From Collinsella sp. An2 (GTDB lineage Bacteria > Actinomycetota > Coriobacteriia > Coriobacteriales > Coriobacteriaceae), in the NCBI RefSeq assembly GCF_002160065.1, contig NZ_NFJW01000011.1, forward strand, positions 1-64,000: a stretch of 64,000 nucleotides of DNA, in the 5' to 3' direction. The notes beneath the pieces are model-generated. The model did not search any database and was not told the DNA's origin. It was given only the letters and a program-made list of their open reading frames with translations. Shown piece by piece: positions 15,852 to 23,855 of this stretch; positions within the stretch are counted from its first letter, which is position 1, and the number at the start of each line of letters is the position of its first letter. A program made the position numbers and the translations under genes.

Positions 15852-17045
15852 ATGAGCGAACGCATCAACATAGGTCGCACGATTGCGCGCGAGCGCCGCC
15901 GCGTCGGCGTCACGCAGGAGGGACTCGCTGCACACCTGGGCGTCTCGAAAGCCGCCGTCTCAAAGTGGGAACTCGGGCAGAGCCTGCCGGACGTGAGCCT
16001 CCTGCCGCGCATCGCCGCGTATTTCTCACTCACCCTAGACGAGCTCTTCGACTGGCGCGACGAGCTTTCCGAGGCGGAATCCGCCGCACTCTATGCCGAG
16101 GTCTACGCGCTGGGAGAGCAGGATCCTGTGGCGGCGCACGAGCGACTGCGCGAGCTCGCCGCTGAGCACTACTCGGACGCCAACCTGCTGCTCATGTTCG
16201 CGTCGCTGCTCACGGTATGGGCTGCCGGCACGTCCGAACCGCCGGCGCCGTCACCCGAGCAAGACGGTGCGGCAGGCGTCCTGCCCGATGTCGGCGCGCT
16301 CGCCGACGAAGCGCTCGCCTTGCTCGATCGCGCGCTCGAGATTGCCACAGACCCAGCGATTCTCCTCCTCGCGCAGCAGCAGAAGGCGACGACGCTCTTC
16401 CAAATCGGTCGGCACGAGGAGGCGGCAGCCCTTCTGGAGCCGCTCGTGCGACGGCAGGATGCTGGCGCCCCAACGATGCTCCTTGCCTCGGCCTACCACA
16501 AGCTTGGACGCGACGACGAGGCCCTTGACCTTTTACAGACGGAGCGGCTACGAGCGGCAAACCTCGTGCTCTCGTCGCTCACGCAAGAGATGGGCTTGCA
16601 GGATGACGCCGGCTTCGCACAAGCGGCGGGCTCTGCCGCCAAGACGGTCTTCGATGCACTGGACATGGGCGCGATGAACCCGTTCTTCTCGGTCACGATG
16701 GCGCTTGAGGTGGCCGAGGCCCTGCGAAGGGCTGGTGAAAAGGATGGAGCGCTCGCGGCGCTCGCGCAGACGGTGGACGCGGCAGGGCATGCGTTTGAGA
16801 GTGCGAGCGTGCCTGCCTCCCCGCTCTGGGACCGTGTGGCAGGACGGTTCGACCCCGCGCAATCGGGCGCGGCGTGGGCCGAGCACAAGGCGCGCCAGGC
16901 AGACGGGATGCAACGCGCGCTGCGCCAGGAGCTAGCCGAGCGAGTGGCGTCGCCCGAATGGCGCGAACTCGCGGGCGATGACCCACGCTATCGGGAGATC
17001 GTCGCGGCAGCCGAGCGTCTACGCGCCGAGGAGGCGCTGAAATGA
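15852..17045 (+). CDS. XRE regulator with TPR-like sensor domain
   Basis: A 397-residue protein. Residues 8-62 form a helix-turn-helix (RRRVGVTQEGLAAHLGVSKA, then WELGQSLPDVSLLPRIAAYF). From about residue 75 to the end the protein is helical with tetratricopeptide-like pairs (AALYAEVYALGEQDPVAAHERL; DEALALLDRALEIATDP; RHEEAAALLEPLV; GRDDEALDLLQ). An HTH followed by TPRs is the layout of RRNPP peptide-sensing regulators (NprR, PlcR, Rgg), though many similar proteins are not peptide receptors. Start: ATG 15852 with AAGGAG 6 bp upstream. The next small ORF overlaps its stop (ATGA). Confidence 0.88.
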   Translation: MSERINIGRTIARERRRVGVTQEGLAAHLGVSKAAVSKWELGQSLPDVSLLPRIAAYFSLTLDELFDWRDELSEAESAALYAEVYALGEQDPVAAHERLRELAAEHYSDANLLLMFASLLTVWAAGTSEPPAPSPEQDGAAGVLPDVGALADEALALLDRALEIATDPAILLLAQQQKATTLFQIGRHEEAAALLEPLVRRQDAGAPTMLLASAYHKLGRDDEALDLLQTERLRAANLVLSSLTQEMGLQDDAGFAQAAGSAAKTVFDALDMGAMNPFFSVTMALEVAEALRRAGEKDGALAALAQTVDAAGHAFESASVPASPLWDRVAGRFDPAQSGAAWAEHKARQADGMQRALRQELAERVASPEWRELAGDDPRYREIVAAAERLRAEEALK

Positions 17046-17221
17046 CGCGGTCCGAGCTTCGCGCCTTGCGCCTCATAGCCTCCGCCGTCCGCTCGCACGC
17101 CGCGTCGCTCGCGGGAGCCGCCATGCTGCTCGCGGGAGCCGCCACGCCGCTCGCGGCATGCTCCGCCGTCGCCGTCTCGCCCGCCCCTGTCGCGTCTGCC
17201 CCCGTCATGAGCGCTTACTGA
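17042..17221 (+). CDS. 59-residue exported peptide-like ORF
   Basis: It starts at ATGA overlapping the stop of the XRE-TPR gene, so it is translationally coupled. The product has a basic N-terminus (MTRSELRALRLIASAVRSH), a hydrophobic Ala/Leu core (LAGAAMLLAGAATPLAACS) and a short tail rich in Pro, Ala, Val and Ser that ends in Tyr. The LAAC could be a lipobox or a signal peptidase site. Size, export signal and coupling to a TPR regulator resemble the pro-peptide of a peptide-sensing cassette. That role is inference; it may also be a spurious GC-rich frame. Confidence 0.5.
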   Translation: MTRSELRALRLIASAVRSHAASLAGAAMLLAGAATPLAACSAVAVSPAPVASAPVMSAY

Positions 17222-17226
17222 CGGCT

Positions 17227-17291
17227 CGTCAACGCTCAGTTATTCCCCGGATTAGGCCCTGATTCTGGAGCAAAACTGAGCGCCGGCGAAA
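17227..17291. repeat. 65-bp palindromic intergenic element, copy 1
   Basis: It begins CGTCAACGCTCAG and ends AAAACTGAGCGCCGGCGAAA. A copy of the same 65-bp length, differing mainly in the middle, lies at 61932-61996. Outer CGCTCAG/CTGAGCG arms can pair. Confidence 0.8.
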
Positions 17292-17373
17292 ATGGCGGTC
17301 GTCAATGCTCAGTCCAAAGACCTCGCGCCCGTAGGGAGGTGCCGTGAGAGGCTCAATGACTATCATGTTAAAA

Positions 17374-17398
17374 TCATTGAAAACATTGAAATCAATGA
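17374..17398. promoter_or_regulatory. Likely antitoxin operator
   Basis: TCATTGA (17374-17380) and TCAATGA (17392-17398) form a perfect 7-bp inverted repeat around a further ATTGA, 14 bp before the antitoxin start. AbrB-type antitoxins usually repress their own operon at such a site. Confidence 0.6.
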
Positions 17399-17411
17399 AT
17401 GGAGGGCGCAC

Positions 17412-17693
17412 ATGGTCACGATGATGAGCACAAAGCTCACGAAGGGCGGACAAACGACCGTGCCCAAGGAGGTGCGGACGGCGCTCGGCATCGCGGATGG
17501 TGCACGCGTGTACTGGTCGTTCGACGGCCATCGCGCCTGGATCTCCGCCGCGCCGGGAGACCCACTCGAAGTAACCGGTGAAGACGACTTCCGTGCCCGG
17601 CTTGCCGCGGCGGAAGCCGACGTCGCCGCCGGGCACGTGAGGGATGCCGGTGACGTTGCGCGCGACCTGGGTGCAAGGTACGGCCTTGCCTAG
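17412..17693 (+). CDS. AbrB/SpoVT-fold antitoxin
   Basis: A 93-residue protein. Residues 5-48 form the swapped-hairpin AbrB DNA-binding domain (STKLTKGGQTTVPKEVRTAL, then DGARVYW). The acidic, helical tail (about 55-93) is the kind that wraps a toxin. Start: ATG 17412 after GGAGGGC. The toxin frame begins before its stop, giving the usual overlapping antitoxin-toxin order. A TCATTGA/TCAATGA operator precedes it. Confidence 0.88.
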   Translation: MVTMMSTKLTKGGQTTVPKEVRTALGIADGARVYWSFDGHRAWISAAPGDPLEVTGEDDFRARLAAAEADVAAGHVRDAGDVARDLGARYGLA

Positions 17694-18002
17694 CTACGAG
17701 GTCCGTGTTGCCGGACGCTTCGAGGACGATTTGGATACAGCGCTAGAGTGGAGACTGCAGGAAGTCGGCCGCTCGAGCGCCGTCAAGCTCTACGACGCGT
17801 ACCTCTCTACAATCGCGTCGCTCGAAACCTTCCCGCTTATGGGAGGGCGCGTGGAGGACTCCCATACCGATGGACAGCGATCGAGCGCTACGAAGCCATC
17901 TACGTCGTCGACGAGAGAGCGCACACCGTTACGCTTCTGCGCCTTTTTCACATGTCATCCGACTGGCGGGCGAGGCTGCTCGCCGGGCCCTCAAGCTACT
18001 AA
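17686..18002 (+). pseudogene. RelE/ParE-type toxin, frameshifted
   Basis: It starts at TTG 17686 (or GTG 17671) inside the antitoxin's last codons. The N-terminal 55 residues (YEVRVAGRFEDDLDTALEWRL; SLETFPLMGGRV) fit the ParE/RelE helices. Near 17858 the frame is lost: the rest of the fold (RWTAIERYEAIYVVDERA, then HTVTLLRLFHMSSDWRARLL) continues one base out of phase. Adding one base in GGACTCCCAT would rejoin them. The first frame runs on to 18162 with meaningless sequence. The toxin is therefore probably inactive. Confidence 0.75.
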
Positions 18003-18124
18003 CGACTTTTCCGGAGACGCACCCGGGTTAAGCCAAGCCCATGCTGCATCCCCAAGAAAACTGCAATATGGCAGGGAACACGAATCTGTATTTGATCCAC
18101 GTTTGACTCACGGCTGGTTTACAT

Positions 18125-18210
18125 ACGAAAACAGGCCAGAGACGAAAGCCTCTGGCCTGTGACTTTGTGGTGGGCGTTAGAAGATTTGAACTTCTGACCT
18201 CTTCCGTGTC
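18125..18210. repeat. 86-bp direct repeat, distal att-like copy
   Basis: Identical base for base to 23856-23941. It contains the last 40 nt of tRNA-Val (18171-18210, read on the minus strand) and the tRNA terminator hairpin. Since the 5' half of the tRNA is missing here, this is a displaced copy and not a gene. Confidence 0.95.
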
Positions 18211-18274
18211 GAGCAATTCTGTCCATCAATTCTTCTCGGTGTACAACGTTCATGAAGGCAGCCGAAGCCCCTCT

Positions 18275-18952
18275 CTATGCGCCCGGCACCACGGCACGGT
18301 AGCCCAGGCCGCGGATCGTCTCGATGCGAAAGTCGTCCCAGTCCGCGAAGCGGCTGCGCAGGCGGTTGATGTGCACGTCCACGGTTCGCTCAGAGCTCTC
18401 GGTGTCCCAGCCCCAGACTTCGTCCAGAAGCTGCAGGCGCGTGTAGGTATGACCGGGGCTCTGCAGCAGAAACTGCAGCAGACGGAACTCCTTGGGCGGC
18501 AGGCGGACCTCCTCGGTGCCGCGCACCACGACGAGCGCGTCGGAGTCGAGCACCACGCGACCCACCTCCATGCGCCGCTCGTCGCGCACGCCGGCGCGGC
18601 GCAAGAGGGACCGCACACGCAGCACGAGTTCCTGCTTGTTGGCAGGCTTTGTCAGGTAGTCGTCCGCGCCGGCCATGAGCCCGGCGTTCTTGTCCTCCTG
18701 CGAGCTCTTGGCTGTGAGCATGAGGATCGGCAGGTCATAGTCGGCGTCACGCAGCTGACGAACGAGCTCTATGCCATCCAGGCGCGGCATCATGACGTCA
18801 GCGATCAACAGGTCAATGTGGTGCTCGTCAAATGCTTCAAGCGCCGCACGACCGTCGTAGACAGCAATGGGCTCATGCCCCTGCCGGCGCAGCACCGCAC
18901 AGATGAGCTTGTTCGCGTTCTTGTTGTCCTCCGCCACCAAGATGTTGGCCAT
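18275..18952 (-). CDS. OmpR/PhoB-family response regulator
   Basis: A 225-residue protein. The receiver domain (1-115) has the acidic pocket E9/D10, phospho-acceptor D52 (LLIADVMMPRLDG) and Lys in LTKPANKQEL. The C-terminal winged helix (130-222) has PPKEFRLLQFLLQSPG; ELL..LLDEVWGW and SSERTVDVHINRLRSRF. Start: ATG 18952 after GAGGGGGG. It lies inside the repeat-bounded segment. The matching histidine kinase is at its other end, 3.5 kb away and on the opposite strand, with the ABC genes between, so it probably controls the transporter. Confidence 0.95.
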   Translation of the reverse strand: MANILVAEDNKNANKLICAVLRRQGHEPIAVYDGRAALEAFDEHHIDLLIADVMMPRLDGIELVRQLRDADYDLPILMLTAKSSQEDKNAGLMAGADDYLTKPANKQELVLRVRSLLRRAGVRDERRMEVGRVVLDSDALVVVRGTEEVRLPPKEFRLLQFLLQSPGHTYTRLQLLDEVWGWDTESSERTVDVHINRLRSRFADWDDFRIETIRGLGYRAVVPGA

Positions 18953-18984
18953 GGCGCCCCCCTCGACGACCTCATTGCGCCCAT

Positions 18985-19062
18985 GATGATGCATCACGCT
19001 CGTAAACGGCGCGTAAACGAGGCTGTTCATCACAGGTGAACGGTGTGTTCACGCGGACGGTG
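18985..19062. promoter_or_regulatory. Candidate response-regulator boxes
   Basis: CGTAAACG occurs twice 11 bp apart, followed by GTTCATCACAGGTGAACGG and TGTTCACGCG. GTGAACG also occurs before the kinase gene (about 22358). Direct repeats one helical turn apart fit an OmpR/PhoB-type regulator. Confidence 0.4.
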
Positions 19063-19122
19063 CAGCATGGGTGATGCTAGTTGGGAGCGGACGAGCAGCC
19101 CACCGAGAGAAAGGACGCCATC

Positions 19123-19236
19123 ATGCTCGGAACCATCGTACGCTTTGCCCTCGCCATCGCAGCCGGACTCGCGCTCGGGGTCGTGGGAACGCGCCTCGCG
19201 GACAACTACCGAGACACCGGCGACCTGTTCGCGTAA
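19123..19236 (+). CDS. 37-residue single-span membrane peptide
   Basis: ATG 19123 is preceded by AAAGGA at good spacing. The product has one hydrophobic helix (IVRFALAIAAGLALGVVG) then a polar tail (RLADNYRDTGDLFA). It is divergent from the response regulator and is followed 41 bp later by a second tiny hydrophobic ORF. Too short for a family call. It could be a transporter accessory peptide, a signal to the kinase or a small toxin. Confidence 0.5.
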   Translation: MLGTIVRFALAIAAGLALGVVGTRLADNYRDTGDLFA

Positions 19237-19277
19237 GCGAGCTGTGGCCAGTCAACCATTTGAGAAAGAAGGACACC

Positions 19278-19355
19278 ATGGATCCCGTCGTTATCGTCAT
19301 TGCCGTAGTCATCCTCGTTGTGGTCTTCGCCGCCTCGCGGTTGCTCAAAAAGTAG
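19278..19355 (+). CDS. 25-residue hydrophobic peptide
   Basis: ATG 19278 has AGAAGGA upstream. The product is almost all Val/Ile/Ala (VVIVIAVVILVVVFAAS) and ends with a basic RLLKK. Such a short helix with a Lys/Arg end is typical of small membrane peptides, including type I toxins and regulatory peptides. It ends just before a strong terminator, so it appears to be the last gene of a two-peptide transcript. Confidence 0.55.
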   Translation: MDPVVIVIAVVILVVVFAASRLLKK

Positions 19356-19402
19356 GGCCGGGAGGGGCGCAACAGAACGCCATCCCCTACAAACGCGGCA
19401 GC

Positions 19403-19437
19403 GGCGGGCGAGCTCCAGAAGGACTCGCCCGCCTTTT
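19403..19437 (+). terminator. Terminator after the two peptides
   Basis: GGCGGGCGAG pairs with CTCGCCCGCC across 11 nt and is followed by TTTT: a good intrinsic terminator. Confidence 0.85.
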
Positions 19438-19597
19438 GCATCGAACCCCGTGCTCGCCGGCCCGTTCGTCTGCCGCCGCCAGCCCACAACCAGCATTACG
19501 AAACCGAGGCTACCAGGACCGCACCATGTCCACAGCTAGGAGAAGCAGGAGAGGCTCGCACGTGCAAAGCGAACTCCCGATGCGTCCGGCAATGAAA

Positions 19598-19630
19598 GAC
19601 GGGAAGCGCCCAATCGCGGCACTTCCCGTC
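19598..19630 (-). terminator. Terminator of the ABC/permease operon
   Basis: GACGGGAAG and CTTCCCGTC arms, followed on the minus strand by TTTC. It lies 27 bp past the permease stop. Confidence 0.7.
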
Positions 19631-19657
19631 TTGCTGTTTTTGCCGGCGAGCAGTTAC

Positions 19658-20428
19658 TTACAGCGGCAGGTCCTTCTTGCAGAACCACACACTGCCCACC
19701 ACGTAGGTAACCACTGCAATAGCCAGGGCGACAGCCCCCTTGATGATCCAATCATCGCCGCCCGTCAGAATGGATTGGTAGTCATACAGGGTGCAGATGG
19801 AGACATACTTGAAGTTTTCCAGCGCTTCCACTCCCAGGGAGCCGAACATGGCCAACATGTTGGCCAGGACGCTGACACCCACGAACGTGCCGCTGAAGCC
19901 CAGAGAATACTTGGACTGGTTGAAGATGGCGGAGAACATATAGCAGACGCCAGACATGGCCAAGCACACCACCATGGCGGAGAGATTAACCTTCACGATC
20001 ATCTCGGTGGTAAGGTCGCCGGTAAGGCCGGTGATGCCGGCCCCGGAACCCGCCAGCTCCAGGCTCAGAGGATCGTTGGCGTTCACGGCAATATGGGCGA
20101 TGGTGGTAATGACGAACATCAGCGCGATGGTCAGCACGGAAAACGCCATCTGGGTCAGGGCTACTTTGCTGCGGCGGATAGGGGTGGACAGCACATAGGC
20201 CATGGACCCTCGATCCACCTGGCTGGCAAACAGCTTGTTTGAGCTTATGAGGATGAACACCGCCGGCAGGAGCATGGCCATCACGCCGTAGAAAATGAGG
20301 AACAGAAGATTCTGGGTCATTTCCAGCACGGCAAACTGCACCAGCAGGATGGCCGTCACAGCGGTAAGCACGACCCAGATCAGCCCGTTGGCTTTGACCG
20401 TCTGCTTGAATAAGGGAAAACTGAACAT
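19658..20428 (-). CDS. ABC-2 type permease
   Basis: A 256-residue membrane protein with six hydrophobic segments: about 14-32, 48-64, 95-115, 147-168, 180-200 and 228-248. The loop VDRGSMAYVLSTPIRRSKV is the usual cytoplasmic signature of ABC-2 permeases that work with BcrA/NatA-like ATPases. It directly follows the ATPase gene (1-bp gap) and is the last gene of the operon. Codon use (more A/T-ending codons) differs from the surrounding genes and looks Firmicutes-like. Confidence 0.9.
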   Translation of the reverse strand: MFSFPLFKQTVKANGLIWVVLTAVTAILLVQFAVLEMTQNLLFLIFYGVMAMLLPAVFILISSNKLFASQVDRGSMAYVLSTPIRRSKVALTQMAFSVLTIALMFVITTIAHIAVNANDPLSLELAGSGAGITGLTGDLTTEMIVKVNLSAMVVCLAMSGVCYMFSAIFNQSKYSLGFSGTFVGVSVLANMLAMFGSLGVEALENFKYVSICTLYDYQSILTGGDDWIIKGAVALAIAVVTYVVGSVWFCKKDLPL

Positions 20429-20429
20429 G

Positions 20430-21368
20430 CTATGCTACCTCCCGACGCTCGATAATCGTCGTATAGTATTTCTCCAGCGAATATTGCTCGCTGCCCAGCT
20501 TGCTCACCGTAAACTGGGACAGCAGGGCAAAGAACTCGTTGAGCCGCGTGGTGGGCAGCGCCACCGTGAACTGATGATGCCTGTGCCTGCGCCAGCACTC
20601 CATGTGGCCGTCCTGATAGCGCTGGATAAAGCGGTCTATAGCTTCCCGGCACAAGAGATACTCTTCCTCGCTGGCAACGATAAAGCTGTATGTCTCATGG
20701 GGATCGGATTCGTACTGGCTGCGTTTGACCTGGTTCACGATATGTCCGTTGTGGATGAACATGACCTCGTCGCAGGTGTCCTCCAGCTCCTTGAACACGT
20801 GACTGGACATGAACACGGTCTTGCCCTCGGCCTTCTGCTCCAAAATGAGCTCGATCAGGGTGTCCCGCATCAGGGGGTCAAGGCCGGTGGAGGGCTCATC
20901 CAATAGATAGATGTCCGGCTGTGCCATAAAGGCCGCCACAACGGCCATCTTCTGCTTCATGCCCTTGCTCATCCGGTTAAGGGGAGCCGTGATGTCGATT
21001 TTGAACCGGTCGATCAAGCTATTCATGTAGCTAAAGTCTTTCAGCCCCAACAACTCCGCCTGAATCCTCAAAAAGGAGGTGCCGGTTCCCACATCCGGGA
21101 AGTCGATCTGGCCGGGGACATATCCCACCAACTTTTTGACCTTCGCCGCGTCCCTCCACGCATCCATGCCGACGATTCTCACGGAGCCGGAGTCCCCCTT
21201 GATGAAGCCCATCATATGGCGGATGGTCGTGGTCTTTCCGCTGCCGTTGGTGCCGATGAGTCCGAAGACGGAGCCCTTCTTAACCTGAAAGGTGAAGTCG
21301 AATATCCCGCGGCCGCGTTTGTAGTCTTTGGTAAGGTGTTCTACCTCAATGACGTTTTCTTTTTCCAT
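20430..21368 (-). CDS. ABC transporter ATPase (BcrA/NatA type), second copy
   Basis: A 312-residue ATPase. Walker A is GTNGSGKT, the signature is MSKGMKQKMAVV, and Walker B is IYLLDEPSTGLDPL. The family-specific KDYKRGRGIFDF opening is shared with its neighbour. The last 90 residues are a divergent extension. Start: ATG 21368, 23 bp inside the upstream ATPase gene. Two related ATPases with one permease gene suggest either a heterodimeric exporter or a lost second permease. Confidence 0.92.
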   Translation of the reverse strand: MEKENVIEVEHLTKDYKRGRGIFDFTFQVKKGSVFGLIGTNGSGKTTTIRHMMGFIKGDSGSVRIVGMDAWRDAAKVKKLVGYVPGQIDFPDVGTGTSFLRIQAELLGLKDFSYMNSLIDRFKIDITAPLNRMSKGMKQKMAVVAAFMAQPDIYLLDEPSTGLDPLMRDTLIELILEQKAEGKTVFMSSHVFKELEDTCDEVMFIHNGHIVNQVKRSQYESDPHETYSFIVASEEEYLLCREAIDRFIQRYQDGHMECWRRHRHHQFTVALPTTRLNEFFALLSQFTVSKLGSEQYSLEKYYTTIIERREVA

Positions 21369-22275
21369 GTGCGATGTCTCCAAAGCTCCGGTCGCTTTTG
21401 TAGAAGTGCATGAAGTAGTCCTCCAGCGTCTGCGGGTTCTCCACAAAGCTCTTGACCGTATAGTTCACAATGCGTTTGATAAACGCATCGCTTTGGGAGT
21501 CGTCAACGGCAACGGACACCTTCCGCTCCTCGGGAAAAGCCTGCCGAATCTCAAAGCCCTCCGCGGGAAACCGCCGATAGCTGTCTTCATCTGCGAAGGT
21601 GATGTCGAAGGTCTTCCGTTTGAAGTGCTTTACATCGTCCGCGTTGACCGTGGAGATGATCTTTCCTTCTTTGATGATGGCGATACGGTCGCACAGAGCC
21701 TCAACCTCGCTGAAGATGTGGCTGGAGAGCAGCACAGTCTTGCCCTTCTCCTTCTCACCCTTCACAAAGTCTATGAAGACCTCCTGCATCACGGGATCCA
21801 GGCCGCTGGTAGGTTCGTCCAGAAGCAGAGTGTCCGGATCGCCCATGAAGGCCGCGACGATGGCCAGCTTCCGTTTCTCGCCGATGCTCATCCGCTTCAT
21901 GGAGCCGCTGGGATCCATCTCAAACAGGTCCAGCAGCTCTGTGATGCGGCTGCTCGGGCTTTTGCGAAGGCCCTGCATCATCTGTAAAAAACCGGCGCCG
22001 TTGAGCCCCTCCGGCAGGGCCACCTCGCCGGGAATGTAGCCTACCTCACGCATGACCCTCGCATGATCTTTCCAACAGGATAGCCCGTGGATGAACGCCT
22101 CCCCGGACTGGGGTTTGGAAAAGCCCATCAGATGGCGCATGGTGGTGCTTTTCCCAGCACCGTTGGGCCCCAAAAAACCGAAGACCTCTCCTTTGTGCAC
22201 CGTGAAGGAGACGTCGTAGATGCCGCGCCCGTGCCCGTAGTCCTTGGTGAGGCTTTTGACCTCGATTTCTTCCAA
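21346..22275 (-). CDS. ABC transporter ATPase (BcrA/NatA type), first copy
   Basis: About 309 residues. It begins EEIEVKSLTKDYGHGRGIYD, with Walker A GPNGAGKS, signature MSIGEKRKLAIV and Walker B TLLLDEPTSGLDPV. It is paralogous to the next gene. The start is placed at TTG 22275, which has AAAGGAG 8 bp upstream. A GTG at 22284 lies too close to that site. No initiating ATG is near. It is the first gene of the operon, about 200 bp from the divergent kinase gene, a region where control by the two-component system is expected. Confidence 0.9.
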   Translation of the reverse strand: MEEIEVKSLTKDYGHGRGIYDVSFTVHKGEVFGFLGPNGAGKSTTMRHLMGFSKPQSGEAFIHGLSCWKDHARVMREVGYIPGEVALPEGLNGAGFLQMMQGLRKSPSSRITELLDLFEMDPSGSMKRMSIGEKRKLAIVAAFMGDPDTLLLDEPTSGLDPVMQEVFIDFVKGEKEKGKTVLLSSHIFSEVEALCDRIAIIKEGKIISTVNADDVKHFKRKTFDITFADEDSYRRFPAEGFEIRQAFPEERKVSVAVDDSQSDAFIKRIVNYTVKSFVENPQTLEDYFMHFYKSDRSFGDIAHGKRKRH

Positions 22276-22284
22276 TGCAATCAC

Positions 22285-22487
22285 TCCTTTCGCCCTTCCG
22301 AGACCTTGCGTGCAAGAAGAACGTACGTGCCGGACATCAACGCACGGTCAACGCCACGTGAACGGGGCCGTTACACATACGGTGACAAAGCGTTCATGAA
22401 CGAAGCTCACGCGCGAGCAAACGGGCTCGTTAACATTCCCGTGACGCACGCCCGCTACCATGGCCCCACACAAGGCGAGGAGGTCAC
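22285..22487. promoter_or_regulatory. Divergent promoter region, ABC genes and kinase
   Basis: It contains GTGAACGG, the palindrome GTTCATGAAC near 22392, and GTTAACATTCCCGTGAC. These share the GTGAAC/GTTCA theme seen before the response regulator gene, so they are candidate binding sites. I could not identify firm -35/-10 boxes. Confidence 0.4.
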
Positions 22488-23636
22488 ATGGCTCAGAGCT
22501 ACAACGGGCGACGGGGCGAGAAGGACCCGGCGCGGGGCGTCCGCACGCCGGGCACGCTCTCGCGGGTGCGCACGGCGGTCCTGGTGGGGCTGCTCGTGCT
22601 GGCCGTGATGGCGGTCATCCTGCTGTGTGTGATCGCAGCGGGGTTCGTGGGCGGCGCGCTGGTGAACGCCGGCCTTCTAAGCTTCGAGCGGCTCACGAGC
22701 ATCGGCAACGTCGTGACCATGACGTTTCTGGTCAGCACGATCATCGCCGTGGTGCTGGCACTGGGCATCAACTGGACCCTCGTGACGCCGCTGCGCGTCT
22801 TCACTGCGGCGCTCGGCGAGCTGGCACGCGGCAACTTCTCGTTCCGGCTGGAGCGCCCTCGCACCCGCCTGCGCGAGGCCGACGAATTCGTGAACAGCTT
22901 CAACACCGCAGCCACCGAGCTCGCGAGCACCAAGATGATGCGCGAGAGCTTTGTGAGCGACTTCTCCCACGAGTTCCGCACGCCAATCAACTCGTTATGC
23001 GGCTTTGCGCAGCTGCTGCGCGAGGACGACCTCGCACCCGAGGAGCGTGCCGAGTACCTGGACATCATCATCGAGGAGTCGCAACGCCTGGCCAGCCTCT
23101 CCGAGCGGGTGCTCGCGCTCTCCAAGATCGAGCACATGCAGATTCTGCCCGACGTGGGTCCCGTAGACGTGGCCGAGCAGCTGCGTCGAGCCGTGTTGAT
23201 GCTCGAGCCCAAGTGGTCGGGACGCGGTGTGACCGTAAACGTGGTCGCCGACCCCTGCGTCATCGACGGCAACGCCGATTATCTCATGCAGGTCTGGACC
23301 AACCTTATAGACAACGCGGTGAAGTTCTCGCCGGAGGGCGGGCGCGTGAGCGTAGCCCTTTACGGCGGTCGCCAGGGCGAGGAGGGCCGCAATGAAGCAG
23401 CTGACGAGATCATCTGCTGGATCTCGGACGAAGGCTGCGGCATGGACGAGCGGACGCGCACCCACCTCTTTGACCGCTTCTACCAGGGCGACACCTCGCA
23501 CGCGAGCGAGGGCAGCGGCCTGGGCCTGGCGCTCGTACAGCGGATCGTGGAGCTGCACCGCGGCACGGTCGAGGTGCAGAGCGCGCCCGGCGCAGGCTCC
23601 ACGTTCGAGGTGCGGCTGCCGGTCCGGCGAGCGTAG
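22488..23636 (+). CDS. Sensor histidine kinase
   Basis: A 382-residue protein. Two membrane helices are at about 28-60 and 74-98 with a very short outer loop (intramembrane-sensing style). A HAMP-like linker is at about 100-150, the phospho-acceptor is H161 in DFSHEFRTPINSLCGF, and the ATPase domain has N (WTNLIDNAVKFSPEGG), G1 (ISDEGCGMDE), F (FDRFYQGD) and G2 (GSGLGLALVQ) boxes. Start: ATG 22488 after GAGGAGG. Kinases with almost no sensor loop often detect cell-envelope antibiotics together with an ABC exporter, which fits the neighbours. Confidence 0.95.
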   Translation: MAQSYNGRRGEKDPARGVRTPGTLSRVRTAVLVGLLVLAVMAVILLCVIAAGFVGGALVNAGLLSFERLTSIGNVVTMTFLVSTIIAVVLALGINWTLVTPLRVFTAALGELARGNFSFRLERPRTRLREADEFVNSFNTAATELASTKMMRESFVSDFSHEFRTPINSLCGFAQLLREDDLAPEERAEYLDIIIEESQRLASLSERVLALSKIEHMQILPDVGPVDVAEQLRRAVLMLEPKWSGRGVTVNVVADPCVIDGNADYLMQVWTNLIDNAVKFSPEGGRVSVALYGGRQGEEGRNEAADEIICWISDEGCGMDERTRTHLFDRFYQGDTSHASEGSGLGLALVQRIVELHRGTVEVQSAPGAGSTFEVRLPVRRA

Positions 23637-23661
23637 GCCGCGCGCCGGGCGCGCAATTGGC

Positions 23662-23739
23662 ATGGTCATCCTCGCCGCCGCAATTGGCTTTTTCTGTGCG
23701 CATTACAGCCTTCCCCTGCTCGGGGCGCTCTACGGATAA
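23662..23739 (+). CDS. Possible 25-residue hydrophobic peptide
   Basis: A short ORF just after the kinase: a hydrophobic helix (MVILAAAIGFFCAHY) with SLPLLGALYG behind it. I see no ribosome binding site, so it may not be translated. Noted because two similar tiny membrane peptides occur in the same segment. Confidence 0.25.
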   Translation: MVILAAAIGFFCAHYSLPLLGALYG

Positions 23740-23855
23740 GGCGGCAGCCGCGCCAAGCATTGTTGGCTGATCGTCTACATAATTCCGACAGCTCTCACAC
23801 CGCCCACCGCTATTTCTAGAGCCCGCGAAACATTGGTGGACTGCCAGTGGACCAA

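Noticed and set aside
18171-18210. Second tRNA-Val gene
   Set aside because: Only the 3' half of the tRNA is present; the 5' half and acceptor partner are missing. It is part of the direct repeat.
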